Assembly: GCF_927798175.1 (NCBI RefSeq)
Contig: NZ_CAKMMP010000014.1
Coordinates: forward strand, 62,001-126,000
DNA from: Paenibacillus sp. JJ-223
Lineage (GTDB): Bacteria; Bacillota; Bacilli; Paenibacillales; Paenibacillaceae
Direction of reading: 5' to 3'
Length of the DNA: 64,000 nt
The notes beneath the pieces are model-generated. The model did not search any database, was not told the DNA's origin, and was given only the letters and a program-made list of their open reading frames with translations. This document shows, piece by piece, positions 34,437-41,761 of the stretch (position 1 is the stretch's first letter; every line of letters starts with the position of its first letter). Position numbers and translations under genes: made by a program.

Positions 34437-34462
34437 AAAAAAACAGGCCCGAAAAGGCCTGT
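34437..34462 (-). terminator. Terminator after ypeB
   Basis: A 7-bp stem, ACAGGCC and GGCCTGT, with a 6-base loop and a seven-T tail on the minus strand, 20 bases after the ypeB stop. Confidence 0.9.
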
Positions 34463-34482
34463 CATTTTGTCTTATGCTCAAT

Positions 34483-35832
34483 TCAACGCGTTGCAGCGTT
34501 AATAGGTTTGATTTGTTCGATTGCTTCTTCAACACCGTTATCGGCATTTAAGTAAATGCGGTACTTGGAGCCATTGATCCGGCCGCCGTATTCGTAGCAC
34601 AATACTTCCTTGCCGTCATCGTTTTTGATCAACGCTTTGCGGGCGTAATTGACCTTGAAATCCGGATTCAGCTTTTCGCGCGTCTGTTTTGCGGTCATGC
34701 TGGCTTTGGGAATCTGGCGCTTGTCATTGTGCTCATACACGAAATCGCTAGCCTGGAAACCGGTCACATCACCGTTGTCGAGACCTACGCGAACGGCCAT
34801 CTTCTCAGGATAGATCAACGTGTCCCCGTCCTGGCGCACAAATGTCAAATTTCCCATGTTTCCGAATTCGTCATAGTTCACGGCCTTCATATTTTTGTAT
34901 CCTTTATTGGTGAGGAAGCGCTCTGCCTTCGCCACGGCCTCCTGGCGTGAAATCTTTTTCGTTCCCACCGGACGGGTGTCATTATATGAAATCAGCAGGC
35001 CGCCATTACGGGTGAAGTCCATAGTTACCCTTTTGTCTTTGGCGTGTTCGACCGTGGCGGTGTAAGATTCCCATTCCGTCCCTTTGCCGTTTTCTTGAAC
35101 TTGAACCTTGCTGGCGTCCGCGTCGGCAAACTTGGCAGCCTTTTCTTTGATTTGTTCTTTGGTCATGGGCGGACCACTCAGTTTTTTTACCGTGCGTTTG
35201 GAATAGATGCTGGCCACCGATGGTCCCCAATCCAGTTCAGGGTACTCACCAACTTTTTTGTCAACGGTACGGAAGCCATCCACGATGGTGTTGTCCATCG
35301 CTTTTTCCTCCGTGGCCATGGCGGTTTCAGCGTCCATCCAGCGCAACCGGTTTGAGATGACTTTTTGTTGAACGTCTTGCAAATTTTTTGTGATCTCGGA
35401 TGAATTTTCATACAATCGTTTCAAATTCCCGATTTCTTTCTCCGACAGCGGCTCTTTCGATAAGTCCCTCATGGATGTCTTGTAGGCAAAATTCGAAATG
35501 CGGGACAGAAAGTCTTCGGTTTGATTGAACGGCAGCATGGTCAAAGGAAGCTGGTTGATCTCATTCTGCGCTTCGCTCGTAAGCCTCCATACGTTCATCA
35601 AGCCTTTGCGATGCATTCCATGCGAGGTCGAATGAACCGCTAACGTATTGCCGATCTCGGAATGCAGCTTGTCCATATGAAAAGACAGATCGTGAAAAGC
35701 ACGCTGATACTGGTTTTCCGCTTTGATCAGTATCGCGTTTTTTTCCTGATTCTCTTGGTAGCCCCACACCAGGGCACCGATCAACAGGATCGCGCATACC
35801 GGGAACATGACTGAGCTTAGACGTTTATACAT
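34483..35832 (-). CDS. ypeB: Germination protein YpeB
   Basis: Spore protein that in B. subtilis is needed for localisation and stability of the cortex-lytic enzyme SleB. It has 449 residues: an N-terminal membrane anchor (VMFPVCAILLIGALVWGY, about residues 8-25), a long helical region, and three PepSY-type repeats in the C-terminal half (for example ISRQEAVAKAERFL). The ATG at 35832 follows AAAGGAG. The usual partner sleB is not adjacent: the next upstream ORF is a 53-residue zinc-ribbon protein and then prsW. Confidence 0.95.
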   Translation of the reverse strand: MYKRLSSVMFPVCAILLIGALVWGYQENQEKNAILIKAENQYQRAFHDLSFHMDKLHSEIGNTLAVHSTSHGMHRKGLMNVWRLTSEAQNEINQLPLTMLPFNQTEDFLSRISNFAYKTSMRDLSKEPLSEKEIGNLKRLYENSSEITKNLQDVQQKVISNRLRWMDAETAMATEEKAMDNTIVDGFRTVDKKVGEYPELDWGPSVASIYSKRTVKKLSGPPMTKEQIKEKAAKFADADASKVQVQENGKGTEWESYTATVEHAKDKRVTMDFTRNGGLLISYNDTRPVGTKKISRQEAVAKAERFLTNKGYKNMKAVNYDEFGNMGNLTFVRQDGDTLIYPEKMAVRVGLDNGDVTGFQASDFVYEHNDKRQIPKASMTAKQTREKLNPDFKVNYARKALIKNDDGKEVLCYEYGGRINGSKYRIYLNADNGVEEAIEQIKPINAATR

Positions 35833-35910
35833 CGGTATAGTCTCCTTTCTTCTGGACCACTGTCTATATTGTGGATCGAAGAAAGGGCTCTTATGCATCG
35901 AATTCCAGTA

Positions 35911-36072
35911 CTAGGCCAGAGAACTGTCACCAACCTCTTCAATTTCGAATTGATCGCGGTTGTCGCAGAGGCATTGCTTGAATCCCGTCTCGATTTTCCC
36001 CCGCTCCCTCTTGCCCCTTAACGTGAATCGCTCTCCGCACCGTTGGCATCTGATTTTGATTTTGATCCTCAT
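35911..36072 (-). CDS. 53-residue zinc-ribbon-like protein
   Basis: Reads MRIKIKIRCQRCGERFTLRG and ends DSSLA. Four cysteines, Cys9-x2-Cys12 and Cys34-x-Cys36, could bind one zinc. The ATG is preceded by CGGAGAG 9 bases upstream. The family is not recognised. It occupies the place between prsW and ypeB where sleB stands in B. subtilis. Small size and an imperfect second cysteine pair keep the confidence moderate. Confidence 0.6.
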   Translation of the reverse strand: MRIKIKIRCQRCGERFTLRGKRERGKIETGFKQCLCDNRDQFEIEEVGDSSLA

Positions 36073-36114
36073 GACTTTTGACTCTCCGTTTCCACTCTTT
36101 AAAACTCCCGGGCA

Positions 36115-36172
36115 TTAAAAAACACACCGAGGCTCCGTAACGCGTTAAGCGTTCCATGCCACCAGTGTGTCC
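36115..36172 (-). terminator. Terminator after prsW
   Basis: Outer arms ACACACTGG and TCGGTGTGT pair with a G-T step, enclose a structured loop, and are followed on the minus strand by a six-T tail, right after the prsW stop. Confidence 0.65.
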
Positions 36173-36178
36173 AAATAT

Positions 36179-36871
36179 TCACAATTTAACCTCTTCCTCC
36201 CGCTTCAAATAACGGAAAGGTGAGCGGTTGTTTGCCCGCGTAATCTTGCCAATGGCCCCGTACCACAACCCTGCCATCAACGGTGCAATGAACCATAACC
36301 AATTGTTCACCATCGTGTTCATGATGACGTCGTACAGCGAATGCCAAAAGAACGGAAGGATCAGGGATAGCGCAAGAAACCAGCGTTTCCTGTCTGGCGT
36401 GAACTTGGCCCTGCCCAGGTAATACCCCATAATGACCGCGAACATCGCATGCCCCGATACCGGCAGCAATGCTCTAAGGAACATGACGGATACGGAGGCG
36501 TTGCCCGCAAAAGCGTATAACACGTTCTCTACCGTAGCAAACCCAAGCGAAACTGCCACGGAGTACAAAATGCCGTCATAAGGCTCGTCGAATTCGGTAT
36601 GGTTATAAATAATGTGGTAAATCACAAACCATTTGACGAATTCTTCGACCCCGCCTGAAATGACGATAGCTTCGAGGTAAGGGTTTTCGCCGAGCCACAT
36701 CATCATGCCTCGCTGGATAATCATGACGGGCAGTACCATCAGGACCCCCATGATGAACACGCGCAGCACCATATGAAGCGGCTCGGAATCATAACGATCT
36801 TTCAAATAAAAATATGTTAACAAGGCGAGACCCGGAGCTACTGCTGCCGCTAAAACCGAAAACAAAAGCAC
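36179..36871 (-). CDS. prsW: Intramembrane protease PrsW
   Basis: Site-1 protease for anti-sigma-W in B. subtilis. It has 230 residues with about eight hydrophobic segments. The metalloprotease motifs are seen: GGVEEFVKWFVIY (EExxK, about residues 74-86), FATVENVLYAF, PVSGHAMFAVIMGY and FFWHSLYDVIMN with the second histidine. It lies directly downstream of mecA, and its substrate (an RsiW-type anti-sigma) is not in the window. Confidence 0.93.
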   Translation of the reverse strand: MLLFSVLAAAVAPGLALLTYFYLKDRYDSEPLHMVLRVFIMGVLMVLPVMIIQRGMMMWLGENPYLEAIVISGGVEEFVKWFVIYHIIYNHTEFDEPYDGILYSVAVSLGFATVENVLYAFAGNASVSVMFLRALLPVSGHAMFAVIMGYYLGRAKFTPDRKRWFLALSLILPFFWHSLYDVIMNTMVNNWLWFIAPLMAGLWYGAIGKITRANNRSPFRYLKREEEVKL

Positions 36872-36913
36872 CGAAATTCCCTCCCCTGACTAAGACGCGT
36901 ATACAACTGGAAC

Positions 36914-37528
36914 TTAATCCTGACGTTTAAAATGCGTGCAGATCACTTCAACGGCCTGCTCAGGCATGACCACTTTTCCGTATTCTTCCATCACTGCCGG
37001 AGTAACGGAAGAGCCTTCGCCGAATTCGGCGAGCAGCGCGATCAATGCCGCATGTTTATTCGAATCAACTTCGTCTGGTTCAAAATGCAGGAACCAGCGA
37101 TCCTTATAAGAGTATAGTCTTCCTGCATTCGTAACATGCTCACGAAGCATATGAGCCGCTTCGATCAGTACCTCGAAATCTTTGAACGCATACACGATGG
37201 AATCGCTCTGCTCCAGAGTAACTTCCATTTCGTATACTTCCTCAGGCAGATCATCTTCATGACCTGAGCCATATTGCTGCGGATCGTATTTCCCACGGGT
37301 CACAATGACAACCATGCCTTGAGCGGGAAGTGCAAACACTTCAACGGCAAGCGGACCTGTAGCATCGAATCCAAGCTCGGAATAGGCCTGATCCATCATC
37401 TCGGTGAACAGTTCATGAACCTTGGGTATTTCCTGCCACATATCTTCTTTTTGTATTCCGCGCTCGCTCAGATCGTCAAAGGTCAGGAAAATCCGTATCT
37501 TATCGTGACTTAAACGTTCTATTTTCAT
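36914..37528 (-). CDS. Adaptor protein MecA/YpbH
   Basis: Adaptor that brings substrates to the ClpC ATPase. It has 204 residues. The N-terminal MKIERLSHDKIRIFLTFDDLSERGI is diagnostic, an acidic linker follows (GSGHEDDLPEE) and the C-terminal ClpC-binding domain shows IVYAFKDFEVLIEAAH and GRLYSYKDRWFLHFEP. B. subtilis has two paralogues, mecA and ypbH; the position near prsW fits ypbH, but sequence alone does not separate them. The ATG follows AAGGGGAG. Confidence 0.93.
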   Translation of the reverse strand: MKIERLSHDKIRIFLTFDDLSERGIQKEDMWQEIPKVHELFTEMMDQAYSELGFDATGPLAVEVFALPAQGMVVIVTRGKYDPQQYGSGHEDDLPEEVYEMEVTLEQSDSIVYAFKDFEVLIEAAHMLREHVTNAGRLYSYKDRWFLHFEPDEVDSNKHAALIALLAEFGEGSSVTPAVMEEYGKVVMPEQAVEVICTHFKRQD

Positions 37529-37654
37529 ACAGGATCTCCCCTTTATAAGCAAGTCTTATAACAGATTATGAAGCACCAAACAATATGTGCTGAAAATAAA
37601 TCTATGTAGACATGTTATCATTTTATGCCTTCAATTGCACGAAGTAAAATCGAC

Positions 37655-37695
37655 AAAAAAAGAATCAATCCACAAAAATAAAGCTGTGGTTGATT
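37655..37695 (-). terminator. Terminator after the 116-residue gene
   Basis: AATCAACCACA and TGTGGATTGATT arms with an A/T-rich loop and a seven-T tail on the minus strand, about 20 bases after the stop at 37714. Confidence 0.8.
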
Positions 37696-37713
37696 CCCAA
37701 TCCGAATTTACGA

Positions 37714-38064
37714 TTATAATCCGGGAATTGTCGTGTTGGTTTGGCTCAAGATCTGCTCTACTTCACGTTTGACATCCGGATTTGTTCGTATGAAATCCAT
37801 GAGCATGCCCATGTTCTCTTCTTTTTCTTTCGGAGATACGGTTCTGGCGGCTTTTTTCGCCGAATTCCGATCAGAGTCGTGGTGCCCGTTCTGTTTGGCA
37901 CTGAACCCATCCATGCCGGGAAACGTCATTTCCATCATTTTGTGCTTGGCCTGATCCATCATGCGGGAAGAACCGGAGGAAAACATCGGGATTTTGCCCT
38001 TGGCCAGCCAGGAACTAGCCACAGCTCCAATGACCACTCCAAATAAAAAGGATGACGCCTTCAT
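37714..38064 (-). CDS. Hypothetical protein with N-terminal hydrophobic segment
   Basis: 116 residues: a short hydrophobic N-terminus (MKASSFLFGVVIGAVASSWL) then a Met-, Lys- and Asp-rich hydrophilic stretch and a helical C-terminus. It recalls YtxH-type proteins in layout but has no recognisable domain. The ATG at 38064 follows GAGGAGG 7 bases upstream, so it is probably a real gene. It lies about 90 bases downstream of the 154-residue gene. Confidence 0.7.
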   Translation of the reverse strand: MKASSFLFGVVIGAVASSWLAKGKIPMFSSGSSRMMDQAKHKMMEMTFPGMDGFSAKQNGHHDSDRNSAKKAARTVSPKEKEENMGMLMDFIRTNPDVKREVEQILSQTNTTIPGL

Positions 38065-38150
38065 CAAACCAACCTCCTCATTTTGTAAAAGCAAGAGTAT
38101 TGTTTGCGTGAAGACGCCAACTCATTCTGCATAAAAACAGGAAAATGCCA

Positions 38151-38615
38151 TTATGAAGGCCACCAAGGCAAGAACGTGCTTGGCGCAGGTGCCCCCTTAA
38201 TCCCCCACCATACCAAGCTGATGGTCAACATCACAAAGATAAAAATGAGCGAGTTGACAAAACGTTTGCTGAAACGTAAACGTCTGGACGGATGCAACTG
38301 GGTACGCGTCGGCAGCTCTTCAGCGACAACCGTCGACTCCTCATCCCCGTTCGCTTGTTTTGTTTTTTTGGAACGAGCAGGAATTCGACTTGGAAGCACA
38401 GGGCTTTCCAAAGAAGAGGCAAGCGCCTTGCGCTTTGATCTCGGCACGGATATGGAAGTCAATTGCACTTGGCCTGCTTCCTCAGCGATCACGGCTGTTT
38501 CGACGACAGAGACCACCTCGTGAGGCTCGAGCAAGCGATCTTGCGACTTGCTTTTCTCCGATTGGCGAGTACGCTGACTGCCATATGTCTTTATTCTGCT
38601 TAACTGCTGATTCAT
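38151..38615 (-). CDS. Hypothetical protein with C-terminal membrane segment
   Basis: 154 residues. A basic, Ser/Lys-rich cytoplasmic-type region ends in RRLRFSKRFVNSLIFIFVML, with a hydrophobic segment near residues 123-140 and a short Pro-rich tail. The start overlaps the CPBP gene stop in ATGA with GGAGGGG upstream, so the two are co-translated. No family is recognised. A single-pass protein beside a membrane protease might be its substrate or partner, which is inference. Confidence 0.7.
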   Translation of the reverse strand: MNQQLSRIKTYGSQRTRQSEKSKSQDRLLEPHEVVSVVETAVIAEEAGQVQLTSISVPRSKRKALASSLESPVLPSRIPARSKKTKQANGDEESTVVAEELPTRTQLHPSRRLRFSKRFVNSLIFIFVMLTISLVWWGIKGAPAPSTFLPWWPS

Positions 38616-39205
38616 GATCCCCTCCGAAAACGTATGGCTAGACCGGACACCAGATCAATGACAAAATGACACAAGATCGGTGCCCACAGGGTTCCGGATT
38701 GTATGTAGATGTATCCCAACCCATAGCTCGAAACAAATACCCATCCCGTTGGAATCCAATGGCGTAAATAGCGAATGTGGATCACTGCAAAAACGATGCT
38801 GGTCCAATAAGGCCCGATCGCATGCTGGATTGCACCACGAAACAACAATTCTTCACATATCGCGACGATGGCCGCGATGCATATGATGTGCCACACCGGG
38901 CGATGTTTGAAAAGCATCTCATTGATTCCGCCGTCGTCCATGCTTTCCTGTGGAATGACATAGGAAAGCACAAGATCCATCACAAGCATCACGCCGGCCA
39001 AACCAAGCCCCCACCAGACAAAATGGATTTGTTCAGGCAAAGCCAGCACTTCCAGCAAGTTTCTTTTTTGCAACAAAACCCAGATGACCCCGATAACCAA
39101 TGTCAAACCTTGCGTAAAATACAGATTCACCAAGAGCAAACGTTCGGTGAGCTGCTGCGGCTGCACTTTTTGAAACTTGAATTTGCGAAACTTCGGCTTT
39201 TTCAT
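38612..39205 (-). CDS. CPBP-family intramembrane metalloprotease
   Basis: 197 residues with several hydrophobic segments. The CPBP (CAAX protease and bacteriocin-processing) motifs are seen: CEELLFRGAIQHAI (EExxxR), SIVFAVIHIRYL and CHFVIDLVSG with the metal-binding histidines. B. subtilis YpbD sits at the same locus. The ATG at 39205 has AAAAGGA about 12 bases upstream; a start nine codons earlier is possible. The substrate is unknown. Confidence 0.85.
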   Translation of the reverse strand: MKKPKFRKFKFQKVQPQQLTERLLLVNLYFTQGLTLVIGVIWVLLQKRNLLEVLALPEQIHFVWWGLGLAGVMLVMDLVLSYVIPQESMDDGGINEMLFKHRPVWHIICIAAIVAICEELLFRGAIQHAIGPYWTSIVFAVIHIRYLRHWIPTGWVFVSSYGLGYIYIQSGTLWAPILCHFVIDLVSGLAIRFRRGS

Positions 39206-39267
39206 CCTGGATGCATGTCCTTTTGATTTCATATTTGTCGTAACAAACCATGTTTGCCCAACTGGAT

Positions 39268-39296
39268 AGTATACTAAATGATATCCAAAAAAACAA
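39268..39296 (-). promoter_or_regulatory. Promoter of the CPBP protease gene
   Basis: TTGTTT (39296-39291), 17-base spacer, TATACT (39273-39268), about 63 bases before the start. The 188 bases from here to the serA promoter hold nothing I recognise. Confidence 0.6.
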
Positions 39297-39483
39297 TTCG
39301 ATTCAAGACCTGCCTCAAGTCCCGGTTTTTCGGGATTTTCGGCCAAAAAGAACGATGGGTCATCCATTTTCACTTCCCCAAAAAAACAAACCCTTATTTA
39401 ATTGTTCGAATAATGTCTTATCATGGTTTCTAATCCTTGTTACATCGACAATATCCGCATCTCCATGAAAATGTTCAAGCCTA

Positions 39484-39513
39484 TTGACATGCTCATGTCA
39501 GCCATGATACATT
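39484..39513 (+). promoter_or_regulatory. Promoter of the serA T-box transcript, with palindrome
   Basis: Perfect TTGACA (39484-39489), 18-base spacer, TACATT (39508-39513) with an extended TGA before the -10. A perfect inverted repeat, TGACATG-CT-CATGTCA at 39485-39500, overlaps the -35 and could be an operator. Confidence 0.7.
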
Positions 39514-39565
39514 ATGAAAAAATTAGTCAAGCCAAACACGATGATGGAAAAAAGACATTGCATTG

Positions 39566-39797
39566 TACATTCAGAGAGCCGATGGTTGGTGCAAATCGGT
39601 GGCAGGCAAATGTTCTTGAGCGCTCCTGAGTTGCTGCGTTGAAATTGGAGTAGGTGCAGCCGGTTAAGACCCGTTAACCTCTTCGGTCTATATGACCGCT
39701 AAGACTGTCGTTGCGAAGCGACGGTGAATTAGGGTGGTACCACGAATAACTCTCGTCCCTTATTGCGCAAGCAGTATGTGGATTGGGAGTTTTTTTG
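39566..39797 (+). promoter_or_regulatory. T-box riboswitch, Ser (AGC) specifier, upstream of serA
   Basis: The T-box AGGGTGGTACCACG is at 39731-39744. Stem I features are visible: AGAGAGCCGATGGTTGG, GTGCAAATCGG and the CTCCTGAGTTGC segment after the specifier loop. The triplet just before GCTCCTGAGT is AGC (39619-39621), which reads serine. The terminator (about 39748-39797) has AACTC and GAGTT closing arms and a seven-T tail. Uncharged tRNA-Ser would favour antitermination and so expression of the serine biosynthetic gene downstream. Confidence 0.92.
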
Positions 39798-39970
39798 ATT
39801 TCGCATGAAGAATAGCAGGTATGGTCACCATCCTATTTTCTATACCCGCCTTCTCTACTGCGACACCGCGTTGTCGAGCGGAAGAATCCATCCGGTTTTA
39901 AGGAAAAGACCTTTTTGATAGGGACTGGACCTTGACGATCATAGATAACCATTTCAAGGAGGAAGAAACC

Positions 39971-41566
39971 ATGTACAAAGTGTTAGTATCAGACCCGATC
40001 AGCGATCTGGGAATTCAGCAGCTGGTGGAAGCAAATGATGTGGTAGTTGAGAAAAAGACCGGGCTTAGCGAAGACGAGCTGGTTGCCATCATTGGCGAAT
40101 ATGACGCTCTCCTCGTTCGCAGCCAGACGCGTGTAACGGAACGCATCATGGAAGCAGGCTCGAATCTCAAGGTGATCGGACGTGCCGGCGTTGGCGTCGA
40201 CAATATCGACCTTCAAGCCGCAACTCAACGCGGAATCATCGTGATTAATGCACCTGACGGCAATACCATCACAACCTGTGAACACACATTCGCAATGATG
40301 ATGGCTTTGGCACGCCATATCCCGCAGGCCTATGCCAAAACGATACAAGGTACATGGGATCGCAAAACCTTCCTTGGCGTCGAATTGCGCAACAAAACGC
40401 TCGGCGTGCTGGGAATGGGAAGAATCGGCAGCGAGGTGGCCAAACGCGCCAAAGCGTTCGGCATGGATATTCTTGCTTATGATCCGTTCCTGACTGAAGA
40501 ACGCGCGGAGAAGCTTCAAGTCAAGCTGGCAAGCGTGGATGACATTATCCGCAATGCGGATTTCATGACGGTTCATACGCCGTTGACGCCGGAAACCCGC
40601 CACATGATTTCCAGACCACAATTTGAAGTCATGAAAAAAGGAATGCGCGTGATCAACTGTGCCCGTGGCGGAGTCATTGATGAAATGGCGCTGGTTGAAG
40701 CGATCGATCAAGGCATCGTAGCCGGTGCGGCATTCGACGTCTTTGAAGTGGAACCGCCAGCTGCAGACCACCCGTTTCTGAACCATCCAAACATCATCGT
40801 GACACCGCATTTGGGAGCTTCGACCGTTGAGGCCCAAGAAAACGTAGCGATTGACGTTTCGGAGCAGGTTTTGCATATTTTGCGCAACGAGCCGTTTAAA
40901 AATGCGGTAAACATGCCAGCCGTGGCTCCATCCGTCATGAACAAATTGCAGCCATACTTCAAACTTGGCGAGACCCTTGGCAGCTTCGCCGCTCAAATCA
41001 CGCAGCAAGCCGTTCAGGAAATTCGCGTCGAATATGCCGGCGATTTGGCAGAGGTGGACATCTCTCCTCTAACTCGCTACATTGTCAAAGGCGTGCTTGC
41101 AAGACATCTCGGACCGGAGGCCAACATCGTCAATTCCATGCATTTGGCTAAAACGCGCGATCTTAACGTCGTCGTAAGCCAAACGTCGAAAACCAAAGGT
41201 TTCACAAACCTGATCACGGTAACGCTCGTAACGACCCAGGATGCACAAGAGCGGCGCGTGGCAGGCACCTTGCTCGCAGGCTACGGCGAACGCATTGTCC
41301 GTTTGGACAAATTCCCGGTAGATATCGCTCCGGAAAGCCATCAAATCCTTATTTCGCATAACGATAAGCCTGGGATTATCGGACGTGTCGGCACACTGCT
41401 TGGTCAAAATGATGTGAATATCGCCTCCATGCAGGTTGGACGCCAAATCATCGGCGGCGAGGCCATCATGATTCTGACGGTCGACAAGGAAGTGCCGAAA
41501 GAGGTGCTCGTCCAGCTGACTGCACTGCCGGAATTGAATACGGCGGTAGAGATTGTGTTGGAGTAG
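39971..41566 (+). CDS. serA: D-3-phosphoglycerate dehydrogenase
   Basis: First step of serine synthesis, 3-phosphoglycerate to phosphohydroxypyruvate with NAD. It has 531 residues, the long form with intervening and ACT domains. Seen: RAGVGVDNIDLQAATQ near residues 74-89, the NAD loop LGVLGMGRIGSEVAKR, the NCARGGVIDE segment and the catalytic histidine in TPHLGAST. The C-terminal ACT domain (SHNDKPGIIGRVGTLLGQ onward) may sense serine. The ATG has a perfect AAGGAGG 8 bases upstream. It is a single-gene unit with a T-box leader and a strong terminator. Confidence 0.97.
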   Translation: MYKVLVSDPISDLGIQQLVEANDVVVEKKTGLSEDELVAIIGEYDALLVRSQTRVTERIMEAGSNLKVIGRAGVGVDNIDLQAATQRGIIVINAPDGNTITTCEHTFAMMMALARHIPQAYAKTIQGTWDRKTFLGVELRNKTLGVLGMGRIGSEVAKRAKAFGMDILAYDPFLTEERAEKLQVKLASVDDIIRNADFMTVHTPLTPETRHMISRPQFEVMKKGMRVINCARGGVIDEMALVEAIDQGIVAGAAFDVFEVEPPAADHPFLNHPNIIVTPHLGASTVEAQENVAIDVSEQVLHILRNEPFKNAVNMPAVAPSVMNKLQPYFKLGETLGSFAAQITQQAVQEIRVEYAGDLAEVDISPLTRYIVKGVLARHLGPEANIVNSMHLAKTRDLNVVVSQTSKTKGFTNLITVTLVTTQDAQERRVAGTLLAGYGERIVRLDKFPVDIAPESHQILISHNDKPGIIGRVGTLLGQNDVNIASMQVGRQIIGGEAIMILTVDKEVPKEVLVQLTALPELNTAVEIVLE

Positions 41567-41587
41567 TCATTCATATTGTATTTTTAG

Positions 41588-41624
41588 GAAAAGAGTCGAC
41601 CCTTCAAAGGTTCGACTCTTTTTT
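41588..41624 (+). terminator. Terminator after serA
   Basis: AAGAGTCGA and TCGACTCTT, a 9-bp stem, followed by a T run on the plus strand 25 bases after the serA stop. Confidence 0.92.
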
Positions 41625-41662
41625 GTGTTCCACGTTGAACAAGATTAAACGGTAGCGTTCAA

Positions 41663-41694
41663 CAAAAAAACACCCCTGGAAGAGAGGGTGTTTT
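41663..41694 (-). terminator. Terminator after resE
   Basis: AAAACACCC and GGGTGTTTT arms with a 10-base loop, followed by T residues on the minus strand, about 70 bases after the resE stop. Confidence 0.85.
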
Positions 41695-41761
41695 CGCATT
41701 TATTGTATAAAGACTGCTCATAGGTAGGGATTCTACCGAATTTTGCAGTTCTTTCGGGAAT

